Origin: Candidatus Aminicenantota bacterium | Lineage (GTDB): Bacteria > Acidobacteriota > Aminicenantia > UBA2199 | DNA length: 45,695 nucleotides | Reading direction: 5' to 3' | Assembly: GCA_016934745.1 (NCBI GenBank) | Contig: JAFGSF010000051.1 | Location: 1-45,695 of the forward strand | In this document: positions 25,713 through 33,924 of the stretch, in pieces | Layout of the letters: each line of letters begins with the position of its first letter | Position numbering within the stretch: position 1 is the stretch's first letter | Position numbers and translations under genes: made by a program | The notes under the pieces: model-generated | The model's database searches: none | Told to the model about the DNA's origin: nothing | The model's input: only the letters and a program-made list of their open reading frames with translations

Positions 25713-27010
25713 TGGCGTTTGACCCAACGCACCATGGCGCCAACCAGAAACCGCTTCACTTTGCGGATGATCCTTCCGATCCAGCTTGAATGGATGGCGA
25801 GGGAAATGGCACGTGTGAGCCCGATTTTCCCCAGCTGCACAATAACGAGACGTCCAGCTCCAACCAGGTAGTCCCAGGGCGATAAGCGGGGGGACCCCTG
25901 GGATCGGCCGTTGGGTGGGCATTTTGCCAACCATCGGCAGTACAGGTAAAAATGGTGCTTGTGTTGGATCAAGGTGGCCATGTATTTGTCCTTCAACTGG
26001 TCGGCGGAGATTTTTTCAACAACCAACCACCGTGCGCTGACGGCGTGTCTGAGGATATCGGCCCCACGCTCGCTGCGGGTGAGCAACAGCGATTTTCCTT
26101 GTTGGCCCGGTTCGGGATTGGACAGCCAGTCACTGCCAAATGAAATGTCGGAAAATTCCCCTGAGAATTCGAAGCAACACAAGCAGGCGGGGGGGGTGAA
26201 GAGGTCGAGCCCGAAAATGTTTTCCCAGGTCTGCAGATGCGGGAATGATCTTGTTTCACCATCGATGGTGCTGGCGATTGTTTTTCCCGGCCAGCCTTCG
26301 CCCCGGTAAGTGAATGATGCCAGCCGGGCCATGTTGATGTGCGCCTCTTTGAAAAAGTAACCGCTGGCCAGCCGGTTCGGACAGCGGCCGCAAAAAAGCG
26401 AAAACAGGACGGCAATTTTTTCTTCGTAAAACCCGTCGATCATTGTCGCTTTGCGCAAAGCGGTAATCTGGCATGGAAGGCCGACGACGGCGACTCGCCC
26501 CGGAAACGTGCGCAGGCGGCGCAAAACGGAATCCATAGGAGCCATTTGGTATTTTGAGGTTTTGGCCTGTTGAATTTCCTGGACCGATTCGGCTAGAATA
26601 CTTTCCACCAGATTTGTGCCGCCTGGAGTCACACGAGTTACCAGTGCCCCCTGGATATAGCCGCTTTCCAGGAGTCCGCCGGCCAGGGCGGTCACAGCCC
26701 CACCCGAGGAAGCTTGGAAACGCAATTGCGGGTCCAGGGCATAGCCCTTGTAACAACCGCGGTAATGGCCCAGGTATTGGTCCTCCGGTATTTTACCGAA
26801 CAGGGCAAGATTCAGCCTGTCCCAATCTCCCTGGTAGCCGGAGCAAACGTGAAGGCATTGCGCACAGCGGCGGCAGCGGTCCGCATTCACATGTGCCATG
26901 AATCTCCCCTGCGGATTGGCGACGATGGTGATTGCCCGTTCGGGGCATAGGCCCGCACAGACTCCGCATCCCGTGCAAAGCAGACCGGAAACGTTTTGCT
27001 GCTCTCTCAC
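25709..27010 (-). CDS. FrhB-family flavo-iron-sulfur protein of a glycan locus (433 aa)
   Basis: I place the start at a GTG (27010-27008) that overlaps the stop of the upstream gene as GTGA. A longer frame upstream is only the antisense-like shadow of that gene. Two 4Fe-4S motifs lie at the N-terminus: CTGCGVCAGLCPE and CRRCAQCLHVCSG. The FrhB N and C domains follow (ASSGGAVTALAGGLLESG, VVGLPCQITALRK, FCGRCPNRLASGYFF, DISFGSDW). Relatives are the beta subunit of F420-reducing hydrogenase, and stand-alone copies often sit beside polysaccharide pyruvyl transferases. Here it probably supplies a reductive step in glycan synthesis, but the reaction is unknown. Confidence 0.85.
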   Translation of the reverse strand: MREQQNVSGLLCTGCGVCAGLCPERAITIVANPQGRFMAHVNADRCRRCAQCLHVCSGYQGDWDRLNLALFGKIPEDQYLGHYRGCYKGYALDPQLRFQASSGGAVTALAGGLLESGYIQGALVTRVTPGGTNLVESILAESVQEIQQAKTSKYQMAPMDSVLRRLRTFPGRVAVVGLPCQITALRKATMIDGFYEEKIAVLFSLFCGRCPNRLASGYFFKEAHINMARLASFTYRGEGWPGKTIASTIDGETRSFPHLQTWENIFGLDLFTPPACLCCFEFSGEFSDISFGSDWLSNPEPGQQGKSLLLTRSERGADILRHAVSARWLVVEKISADQLKDKYMATLIQHKHHFYLYCRWLAKCPPNGRSQGSPRLSPWDYLVGAGRLVIVQLGKIGLTRAISLAIHSSWIGRIIRKVKRFLVGAMVRWVKRH

Positions 27011-28269
27011 CTGAGTCGTTCGGCTACGAGCCGAATGTTTTTTTGCGCTTTGACAATTTCCCGGGGGATGCTTTCCCGGAGCCGCCGGCGCAGGAATGAG
27101 CGGGTTCGAAGTAGTCGGTCCGCCTTGGCAAACAACTCCTTCGTTAAACTTTCCTCTGTCTGTTGTCGCACGTCCAGCACCAGGTCGCCCCATCCCAGTT
27201 TTTCCGTGAAAATTCCATGCACCTTGTGATTGTAGGCCAGGACCAGGACTGGTACGTATTGTGAGACGGCTGCGATGGCGGCGTGCATGCGCATCGCGAT
27301 CATGGCCTGGCATTCGCCGATAATTGCTTTGAGCTCGGCCCCGTTGAAAACCCGTTCGGCCAGAAGGGCATTGTCCGAGAACTTCATCCGGGCCTTCACT
27401 TTTCTTGACATCTCGCGGTCATCATTGCCGGCGAACATGACATGGCTGATGAAGACGATCCTGATGCGGTACGACTCGACAAGGTGGTCACAGAGCGCGG
27501 CCATCGAATCGACCAAGTGCTCGAGGGCGTTCGGTCTTTTCCCCAAATAATGGCCGATCAGGCTGCTGGTGGAGATTGCCACATAGGAAGTGCCGGGGCA
27601 GATTCCGACCTCATCAAGCAAAACGGATTTGCCTTGGCCGCCGAGCGGGGAGAGCAAAAACGCCAGGTCGCTGACCGGAATGGTGTTCCGGTCAATGCCG
27701 GCTTGAAGCAGCAGATTCAGGCTGATCTTCTCTCGGACGGAGATGGCTGCAGCGGCGCTTAGCACGCATTTGACCCAGCGGTACAGCCAGCCGTCCTTGA
27801 AGGGGCCGATGCTTTGGGCCAGAAAGAAGTAGGGAATGCCCAGGCGGTGCGCGAGTGCTGCCGGCAGGACCTGGAAGAAAACGCTGTAATCGTTGTAGTC
27901 GCTGCTGATGCTGTCCCCGCCGAGGTCGACCAGCAGGTCGGCGCTGGCCAAACTGCGCGAGAACCTGGGGTAGAACAGGTTCACGCCCCATCGCGCCAGC
28001 AGCCGCGCGTTGGCTCTGAGGAGGAAAGTGCACGCCAGGGACTGAAGGACGCGGATTTTCGGGATCCGGGCGCGGCTCCACGGAGTCTCGAGGAAGCGGA
28101 TGTCGGCGGCGGCCAGTCTCTCGGCGTCGCGGGAACGGGCATGGGTTAAAAATACAAACTGGACGCCGGGGGTCTCCCGGCGCATGCCGTTGATCAAGGC
28201 CGTGGCCATCGACCAGCAGCCATTGTTTCGCGTATCGGTGATTCCGGAGATAACGATCGTTTTACCCAT
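27007..28269 (-). CDS. Polysaccharide pyruvyl transferase family protein (420 aa)
   Basis: The N-terminus reads TIVISGITDTRNNGCWSMA, with the NxGxxA-type loop of the family. Near residue 115 is ASADLLVDLGGDSIS, followed by FFLAQSIGPF and ISVREKISLNLL (S-V-R-E, the conserved SxRE segment). Near residue 340 is GECQAMIAMRMHAAIAAVS, the conserved R-x-H motif. Known enzymes add a pyruvate ketal from phosphoenolpyruvate to a sugar, giving the polymer a negative charge. It is coupled to the FrhB-type protein by a 4-base overlap and to the Wzx gene by an 8-base overlap. Confidence 0.88.
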   Translation of the reverse strand: MGKTIVISGITDTRNNGCWSMATALINGMRRETPGVQFVFLTHARSRDAERLAAADIRFLETPWSRARIPKIRVLQSLACTFLLRANARLLARWGVNLFYPRFSRSLASADLLVDLGGDSISSDYNDYSVFFQVLPAALAHRLGIPYFFLAQSIGPFKDGWLYRWVKCVLSAAAAISVREKISLNLLLQAGIDRNTIPVSDLAFLLSPLGGQGKSVLLDEVGICPGTSYVAISTSSLIGHYLGKRPNALEHLVDSMAALCDHLVESYRIRIVFISHVMFAGNDDREMSRKVKARMKFSDNALLAERVFNGAELKAIIGECQAMIAMRMHAAIAAVSQYVPVLVLAYNHKVHGIFTEKLGWGDLVLDVRQQTEESLTKELFAKADRLLRTRSFLRRRLRESIPREIVKAQKNIRLVAERLR

Positions 28270-29497
28270 GGTTGAGTCCCGTCGTTAATTTTTTTTCTTT
28301 CCTCTCCCGATACACGATGGCATAGGAGACGGCGAGCCTGCTGATCCATGAGAACACGGCAATCATGGCGGCGCCGCGCAGCCCCATGACCGGGATCAGA
28401 AAATAATTGCCGCCGATGTTGAACAGGATGATGGCGGTGCAGGCAATCAAGAACAATTTCAAATACTTGCTGGCACTCTGGCTGCCAATGACCGCGCCCG
28501 GGACTGCATACAGGATCTTGCAGAAGCCGATGATATTAAAATAGATCAGCAGGTACGCGTAGTGATCATAGCGGCCCTTGAAAAAGGCATGCAGCAGCTC
28601 CACCCCCAAAAATGCGTAGCATAAAAATACAGCCGTGGCGACAATCAGTGTCCGGATGATGTCATTTTTCAACGGGCGCTTAAATTTTTCGGAATACATG
28701 GGCAAGAAAACAAACATCAATGTCGTGGCCACCAGGTCATAGCCTTTGGCCACGACCATGACGATGGCCCAGTTGGCCAGCTCTGGATAACTCAGCAGCT
28801 TGACAATAAAGAACTGATTGAGGTGTTCCATCAGGATATGCGATATGGTGATGAGAAAAATCAACAGACCTTCCCAGATGACATATGTGGGAACCTTTTC
28901 GCGGCCGTTGGCCTCCTTGTCCAGGGAAAAAACCGCCAGCAGGAACGAACTGAGCCATGACAGGGCGAAGCCGTACAGCAGGAAATCCGCAAGGATGCCC
29001 TTGAAAAGAAAGTAGGCGACGGCGATGCAAAGCAGGAAAAAAATCGGAAAGCTTCCCGAGATGAACATGGCATACGAGTATTTCCCGCGCGCCCGCGGCA
29101 CCGAATGGAAATACTCGACGCCGATGCTTGAAACCAATGCTAGGTAAATGAGCGGCAACTCGCTGCCGAGTCGATAATAGCCGCTGATGGCATAGGCGAG
29201 AAGGAAACCAACCAGGGCGGACAGCAGCAGGCAGCGGAACAAAAATCTCTTCCAGTCAAAACGGGCAAAGGTTTTTTTCGCCAGCAGGCGGATAATGGTG
29301 ACATTTTGCCCCAAGAGCAGCAGGGAAGACAATGTGACCACGATGGTTTGGATGAATTTGAACTTGCCGAACACTGCTTCTGGCAGGACGCGTCCCAACC
29401 AGACATTGGTTGCAAAACCTGCCATGGTGGATGCCAGAAGAATCAAAAAACTGGCGCTCAATTTTTTTTCTAATTGCAGTTTCATTAATCCGGGCAA
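28262..29497 (-). CDS. Wzx-type oligosaccharide flippase (411 aa)
   Basis: The protein has about 12 hydrophobic helices over its whole length. The N-terminal helix ends in NVWLGRVLPEAVFGKFKFIQ, the typical start of polysaccharide biosynthesis (Wzx/RfbX, MOP superfamily) proteins, and VMGLRGAAMIAV near residue 370 matches the conserved late helix. It would flip the undecaprenyl-linked region B repeat unit. It is distinct from the MurJ-type flippase at 6728-8221. The start may be the TTG at 29497 or the ATG at 29485, neither with a convincing Shine-Dalgarno. The 127 bases upstream (29498-29624) show nothing recognisable. Confidence 0.82.
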   Translation of the reverse strand: MPGLMKLQLEKKLSASFLILLASTMAGFATNVWLGRVLPEAVFGKFKFIQTIVVTLSSLLLLGQNVTIIRLLAKKTFARFDWKRFLFRCLLLSALVGFLLAYAISGYYRLGSELPLIYLALVSSIGVEYFHSVPRARGKYSYAMFISGSFPIFFLLCIAVAYFLFKGILADFLLYGFALSWLSSFLLAVFSLDKEANGREKVPTYVIWEGLLIFLITISHILMEHLNQFFIVKLLSYPELANWAIVMVVAKGYDLVATTLMFVFLPMYSEKFKRPLKNDIIRTLIVATAVFLCYAFLGVELLHAFFKGRYDHYAYLLIYFNIIGFCKILYAVPGAVIGSQSASKYLKLFLIACTAIILFNIGGNYFLIPVMGLRGAAMIAVFSWISRLAVSYAIVYRERKEKKLTTGLNHG

Positions 29498-29624
29498 GAA
29501 ACGGCCGCAACAATTTGCGCGATTACGGCCGGCATGTTTTGGCTGGAAAATGCATCAGATTCTTATTTGCCCCGCCATATCTTACACCAGCGGCAGCTAA
29601 GATTCAATGGCGCGGCTGCCTTGG

Positions 29625-30308
29625 CTAGTATGCCCCTTTGCCCTGGAGAACGACCTTGATGGTCTTCAGGAGGATTTTCAGGTCCACGCGCAGCGACCAT
29701 TGGTGAATGTATTCCAGGTCCATTTCCAGGCGTTGTGAAAACGTCAGGTCATTGCGGCCAGCGGTTTGCCAGAAGCCGGTCAGCCCCGGCTGAAATGACA
29801 GGATCAGGTTGCAGGAGCTTCCCATGGCTGCTTTTTCCTCGGGCTGATAGGGTCGGGGTCCGATAAAGCTGATTTTGCCGGCGATGACATTGAATATCTG
29901 CGGCAGTTCATCCAGGGAGTATTTCCTGAGAAATTCACCGATCCGGGTGAGGCGCGGGTCCTTGCCCTTGATCTTCCTGAATTGCTCCCATTCACGTTTC
30001 TTGTCGGGGTTTTCCCTGAGGAATTTATTGAAGATGGCATCGGCATCGCACGACATGGTGCGCAATTTCAGGATTTTTATTTTTTTCCCCCTTTGGCCCA
30101 TCCTGTGATCCACATAGAAAGGGAGATGGAAATCTTCCAAAATGATCAAGATTGAAAAGAAGAGGATGAGAAAAGAAAAAGGTGCGACCAGTACCAGGCA
30201 TAGAACGATATCCATCGCCTTCTTGGTGACGGCCCGGTGAAGGCGCGCTCGCCTTGTCTGCTCTCTTTGCGCCGAAAAAAAATATTCGCGTCTGATGGAT
30301 CGGTTCAT
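29625..30308 (-). CDS. Short-form bacterial sugar transferase (phosphosugar transferase, 227 aa)
   Basis: A single N-terminal hydrophobic hairpin (MDIVLCLVLVAPFSFLILFF) is followed by the bacterial sugar transferase domain: KILKLRTM, SLDELPQIFNV, SFIGPRPYQP and PGLTGFWQTAGRNDL. This is the minimal monotopic type (PglC/ExoY-like), without the N-terminal helices and nucleotide-binding-like domain of the enzyme at 13569. It should load the first sugar phosphate on undecaprenyl phosphate for region B. I choose the ATG at 30308 because a TTGACA at 30349-30344 would put the upstream ATG (30329) inside the promoter. There is no Shine-Dalgarno at either. The 30309-30540 gap otherwise shows nothing clear. 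Confidence 0.83.
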   Translation of the reverse strand: MNRSIRREYFFSAQREQTRRARLHRAVTKKAMDIVLCLVLVAPFSFLILFFSILIILEDFHLPFYVDHRMGQRGKKIKILKLRTMSCDADAIFNKFLRENPDKKREWEQFRKIKGKDPRLTRIGEFLRKYSLDELPQIFNVIAGKISFIGPRPYQPEEKAAMGSSCNLILSFQPGLTGFWQTAGRNDLTFSQRLEMDLEYIHQWSLRVDLKILLKTIKVVLQGKGAY

Positions 30309-30540
30309 AATGGATGAATACGTTAACATAAAGCGCGCCGCCTTGTCAATGATGGCGCATCATCCGCTCCGGGTGCGGCTTGTTTGGAACCCGACGGTTG
30401 TTTTGCGAACGGCCAGATGATAAAATGGAATTCCTCCTGGATCCTTGCCCATTGCCCTATTCAGGCCGGGAATCGAACAGGATGCCAAGAAGCGGAGAAA
30501 AAATTGACCCAGAAACCGAGTCGACGCCCAGAGCCAGGTA

Positions 30541-31557
30541 ATGAAAGCCATATTCCTTAGCGTCGTGATTGTCGCCAAAAACGAGGAAAAAAACATCGTC
30601 CGTTGCATTACATCCGTACTGGCTGGCACCGTAAATCTCCCGGCCACGGAGGTGCTGCTGGTGGACTCGTTCTCAACCGACGGGACGGTGGCTATGGCAT
30701 GCCGGTATCCGATCGGCATCATTCAATTGCAGAAAGAATGGCCCCATTCCCCTGCTGCCGGGCGTTTTGCCGGAGTGAACAATACGGCTGGAAAGTACGT
30801 TTTGATAATTGACGGCGACATGGAATTGCTGCCGGGGTGGCTCGATAGGGCCCTGGGGTTCATGGAAAACCACCCCAATGTGGCGGCGGTGGTCGGCAAG
30901 AATTACGATGTCTATGATAAAGGCTCCGGGGTGTTCGCGCCGCCGCGCCTGGGCCGCAATTCCCTGGTTTCCGGTGAGGTTGCCTGCCAGGTCGATTACG
31001 TATTCGAGTCTTCGCTGTTTCGCAGGCAAAGCCTGCAGGAGGCGGGGAACTTCCAGCCTTTTCTGCGCGCCGAGGAGGAGGCCGAAATTTCCCACCGGTT
31101 GCGATTGAACGGTCATGAGCTATACTATTTGCCCTTCCCGGCGGTTCATCACTACACGCAGAAGAGAAATTCTCTCAAGGAAACCCGCCGGCGCACCCGG
31201 GCGCGGCTTCACGCCGGCATTGCCGACTTGGTGTCCCTGGGACTCCGTGGCGGCAATTTTTCACTTGTCTGGGGCCGCTGCAGGATATATTTTCTTTTCG
31301 CGGCCATGCTGGGCCTGGGATTAGCCATGGTGGCCGGGGGCTTGCTTTGGCGCAAACATGGGTTTGTCCTTGGCGGGGCGCTGCTGCTGCCGGCTTATGT
31401 TCTGTGGATGGCCGTGAAAAAAAAGAGCGTGCCCGAAGCGGTGGCGGTCACCTTGGATAAAACCATCGTTGTCGCCAACTTCTTCCCGGCCCTGTTCCGC
31501 AAACTGAAGCGTGCCGCCGATTACCCCCGAGATGTACTCTGGATTAAAAGCATTTAG
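30541..31557 (+). CDS. GT2-family glycosyltransferase with C-terminal membrane segments (338 aa)
   Basis: The GT-A core has SVVIVAKNEEKNIVRCITS at the N-terminus, VDSFSTDGT near residue 42, a clear DxD in LIIDGDMELLPGW near residue 92, and RAEEEAEISHRLR near residue 180. Two hydrophobic helices (about 243-280) follow and a basic tail ends the protein. The product therefore sits on the inner membrane and transfers a sugar or, in some relatives, a polyprenyl-linked acceptor. It stands alone on the plus strand, divergent from the sugar transferase and converging on the GT4 gene. Only a weak Shine-Dalgarno (AGG) is visible. Confidence 0.82.
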   Translation: MKAIFLSVVIVAKNEEKNIVRCITSVLAGTVNLPATEVLLVDSFSTDGTVAMACRYPIGIIQLQKEWPHSPAAGRFAGVNNTAGKYVLIIDGDMELLPGWLDRALGFMENHPNVAAVVGKNYDVYDKGSGVFAPPRLGRNSLVSGEVACQVDYVFESSLFRRQSLQEAGNFQPFLRAEEEAEISHRLRLNGHELYYLPFPAVHHYTQKRNSLKETRRRTRARLHAGIADLVSLGLRGGNFSLVWGRCRIYFLFAAMLGLGLAMVAGGLLWRKHGFVLGGALLLPAYVLWMAVKKKSVPEAVAVTLDKTIVVANFFPALFRKLKRAADYPRDVLWIKSI

Positions 31558-31582
31558 GCCGGGCTGTCAGAAGAAGGGCGCT

Positions 31583-32713
31583 TTATTTTTTTGCCAGCTC
31601 CATGTAGACGGCGATGGTTTTTTCGGCGATGGCGTCCCAGCCCGGCAGGGCTTTCATTTTTTCCCTTGCCGCGGTCCCGGCGATTTTTGCCCGCGCCGGA
31701 TTTTCCAGCAGGTCGGTTAATTTCATCCGGTACGCATCGAAATCGTCGGTACGAAAGAGGAATCCGTCCAGGCCGTCTTCCACAGCCTCGCAATGGGGCG
31801 GGATGTCGCTGACCAGGCAGCAGCGGCCGTAACCTTTCGCTTCCATCAGCGCAATGGGGTAGCCTTCAAGGTACGAAGGCATGGTGAAGATCAGGGCGTT
31901 GCTCAGCAATTCCGCCTTTTCCCGGCCGGTCACATAGCCGGTGAAGATGATGTCCCCGTCGCGGCCGCTCAGTTCCGTCAGCTCGGCAACATGGCGGTCC
32001 GTCGAGCTCGAGCCACCGGCAATGACCAGTCTCACCCCGGCCGCGGCACCGGAGCGTTTAGCTTCCTGGAAAGCCTTGATGATCCAGGCCACCCTTTTTT
32101 CTGGAGAGAGCCTTCCTAAAAAAAGGATGTAATCCGCTCCGTGCAGGCCGTGCTTTTCGGTGATCAGTCCGGGGGGGGCTGGCTGCGGAGATTCACTGCC
32201 ATGAGAAATGTGGACGGCTGTGGCGTGGTGCTTCTTTCTGACGTAGGCCAGGAGTTCAGCGGAGACGACAATGGTCCGGTCTGGAATTCTCGTGGCTATG
32301 AATTCTCCCGCCTTGAGAAAAAGCCTTGCCCCCGCCGTCCATTTCTCCGTGGCCCAGTCCAAACGGTGAATGGTGCAAACCACTTTCTTGCCGAACAATT
32401 TGGGGATGAAAGAGAAGAATGCCGGCCCGATCCCATGGTAGTGGACGATGTCCGTCGCGGTAAAAATTGAATGGATGGAACTGAGCAGGGAGTGCAGCGA
32501 CGCATCCAGATGCTTGGTTTTAAGCGTCGGCGTATGGATGAGTCTGACGCCGTTGTGTTCTCTTTTCTTTTTGTCCGTGTACCAAGAACGGACATAGGCG
32601 AAAACTGTTGCGTCGCGCTTGGCCAGTTCGCTGGCCAAGCGGTCCACGTGGTACTCGACGCCGCCAAAACTGACGGGAATCCCCTTCTGGCCAATGAACG
32701 AAACCGTGATCAT
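31583..32713 (-). CDS. GT4-family glycosyltransferase with DUF1972-like N-terminus (376 aa)
   Basis: The N-terminal domain starts with SFIGQKGIPVSFGGVEYHV, the GxxGIPxxxGGxE pattern of the DUF1972/Cps2T-like rhamnosyltransferase group. The C-terminal domain has LFLGRLSPEKRVAWIIKA near residue 195 and EGYPIALMEAKGYG with the GT4 acidic residue near 285. Known relatives add L-rhamnose, which is only a suggestion here. It overlaps the upstream radical SAM gene by 4 bases (32710-32713), so the two proteins are probably made together. A run of eight C in the coding strand lies at 32178-32171. Confidence 0.83.
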   Translation of the reverse strand: MITVSFIGQKGIPVSFGGVEYHVDRLASELAKRDATVFAYVRSWYTDKKKREHNGVRLIHTPTLKTKHLDASLHSLLSSIHSIFTATDIVHYHGIGPAFFSFIPKLFGKKVVCTIHRLDWATEKWTAGARLFLKAGEFIATRIPDRTIVVSAELLAYVRKKHHATAVHISHGSESPQPAPPGLITEKHGLHGADYILFLGRLSPEKRVAWIIKAFQEAKRSGAAAGVRLVIAGGSSSTDRHVAELTELSGRDGDIIFTGYVTGREKAELLSNALIFTMPSYLEGYPIALMEAKGYGRCCLVSDIPPHCEAVEDGLDGFLFRTDDFDAYRMKLTDLLENPARAKIAGTAAREKMKALPGWDAIAEKTIAVYMELAKK

Positions 32714-33681
32714 TTCTTCGCCAGGCTCCTCAGAAATTTATTCTTGATGACCCAGGCGGTGGGCCGGCCCGGATTTCTTTTGATGGCAGGGCTGGCGGTG
32801 CCGATCATCCAGCAGTTTTTCTGGCAGTGCGCCACTTTGTCCCTGACGGACTTCGCCTGCTCGGACATCCATATCTCGGCAAAGGTTTTCTCCTGCAGGT
32901 TGCCCATGCTTTGCAGCCAGAATTTTTCTTCCATGCCGTTGCAAGGCCAGATCTCGCCGGCGGGGTCCAGGAAGAAGCCGTCACTACCGGCCCGACAGGG
33001 CAGCAGCCGGGGTCGGCCGTGCAACAGGTTGACCAGCCCATGATTGAAGTAGGCGCGGTACCAGTCCTTGATCCGCCGCGAGCGCAATTGTTCGCCGATC
33101 AGTTCATGGAAATGGGCCGCGATTGCCTCCGGGTCGGCAATGATGTTGTCATACTTGTGAAAATAAAAGGAATTATGAACCAGCGCCGTCGCGAATTCCA
33201 CGTTCATGAACTTGGCCAGGTGGTAAAGCTCGAGCATGTCCCTGAAGTTCCTGTCGGAAACGGTGATTCCGAATCCCACGTCGCGCCGGCCCAGGCGCAG
33301 CAGGCCCAGGATCGTCCTTAGCCCGTGATCAAAGCCGTCCGTCATTCCGCGCAATTCATCATTAACTGCCGGAAGCCCCTCGATGCTGATCCGGAAACCG
33401 ATCCGGGGATGGTGCACGGCCAGCGCTACTATTTTTTCGGTGAAATAACCGTTGGTCGAGATCACCACGCGCTTGGCCTTTTTACTGACCATGGCGATGA
33501 TGTCTTCGATATCCTCGCGTAAAAAAGGTTCTCCGCCCGTGATGTTACAGAAGGAGAGACGCGGCAGTTTTTCGAGCAGGCCGGGCTGGAATTCCTGCTT
33601 CTGCTCGGTTGGGAATTTCCAGGTGTTGCACATGTGGCATCGGCAATTGCAGCGATAGGTCACAATGACGGCCGCTTCCAT
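32710..33681 (-). CDS. Radical SAM protein with SPASM/twitch-like C-terminus (323 aa)
   Basis: The cluster-binding motif is C11-x3-C15-x2-C18 in YRCNCRCHMCNTW. FCNITGGEPFLRED is the GGE motif that binds the SAM methionine amine, and STNGYF and FRISIEGLPAVND follow the family order. The C-terminal part has a Cys near LLPCRAG, PAGEIWPCNGMEE and CQKNCW, with GNLQEKTFAEIW resembling SPASM or twitch domains that bind an extra cluster. The substrate is unknown; coupling to a glycosyltransferase suggests sugar or lipid-linked-sugar modification, not peptide maturation. The start has GGGAG 5 bases upstream. Bases 33682-33840 hold nothing recognisable. Confidence 0.85.
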   Translation of the reverse strand: MEAAVIVTYRCNCRCHMCNTWKFPTEQKQEFQPGLLEKLPRLSFCNITGGEPFLREDIEDIIAMVSKKAKRVVISTNGYFTEKIVALAVHHPRIGFRISIEGLPAVNDELRGMTDGFDHGLRTILGLLRLGRRDVGFGITVSDRNFRDMLELYHLAKFMNVEFATALVHNSFYFHKYDNIIADPEAIAAHFHELIGEQLRSRRIKDWYRAYFNHGLVNLLHGRPRLLPCRAGSDGFFLDPAGEIWPCNGMEEKFWLQSMGNLQEKTFAEIWMSEQAKSVRDKVAHCQKNCWMIGTASPAIKRNPGRPTAWVIKNKFLRSLAKK

Positions 33682-33843
33682 TTTATCTCCCGGAGTCCTT
33701 CATGACTGGCGACGGCAGGACTCTCATGGTATTGCCCGGACAGCATGTCTCATGGGTGGGGGCGAAATGGAAGTATACACCAGTTTGCGGCCGATTGAAA
33801 TCCCCAACAAGGGCTGGTTGTATACGGGTGGCTTTTTTTTTGA

Positions 33844-33849
33844 TATAAT
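33844..33849 (+). promoter_or_regulatory. -10 box before the second Wzy-like gene
   Basis: A perfect TATAAT (33844-33849) lies about 75 bases before the GTG start at 33925. The best -35, TTGTAT at 33818-33823, is 20 bases away, which is long. The gene also has a normal Shine-Dalgarno, so this transcript is not leaderless. Confidence 0.4.
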
Positions 33850-33924
33850 CATAAACAGAAAAGCTTTTTTCAGTATGGGGCAAATAAAACCGACAGATTG
33901 TTGGGTCGTTGTAAGGAGAAGAAA

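Noticed and set aside
27011..27313. N-terminal extension of about 100 codons for the FrhB-type protein
   Set aside because: It overlaps the pyruvyl transferase gene in another frame and looks like low-complexity shadow sequence; the GTG at 27010 within GTGA fits the family start better.
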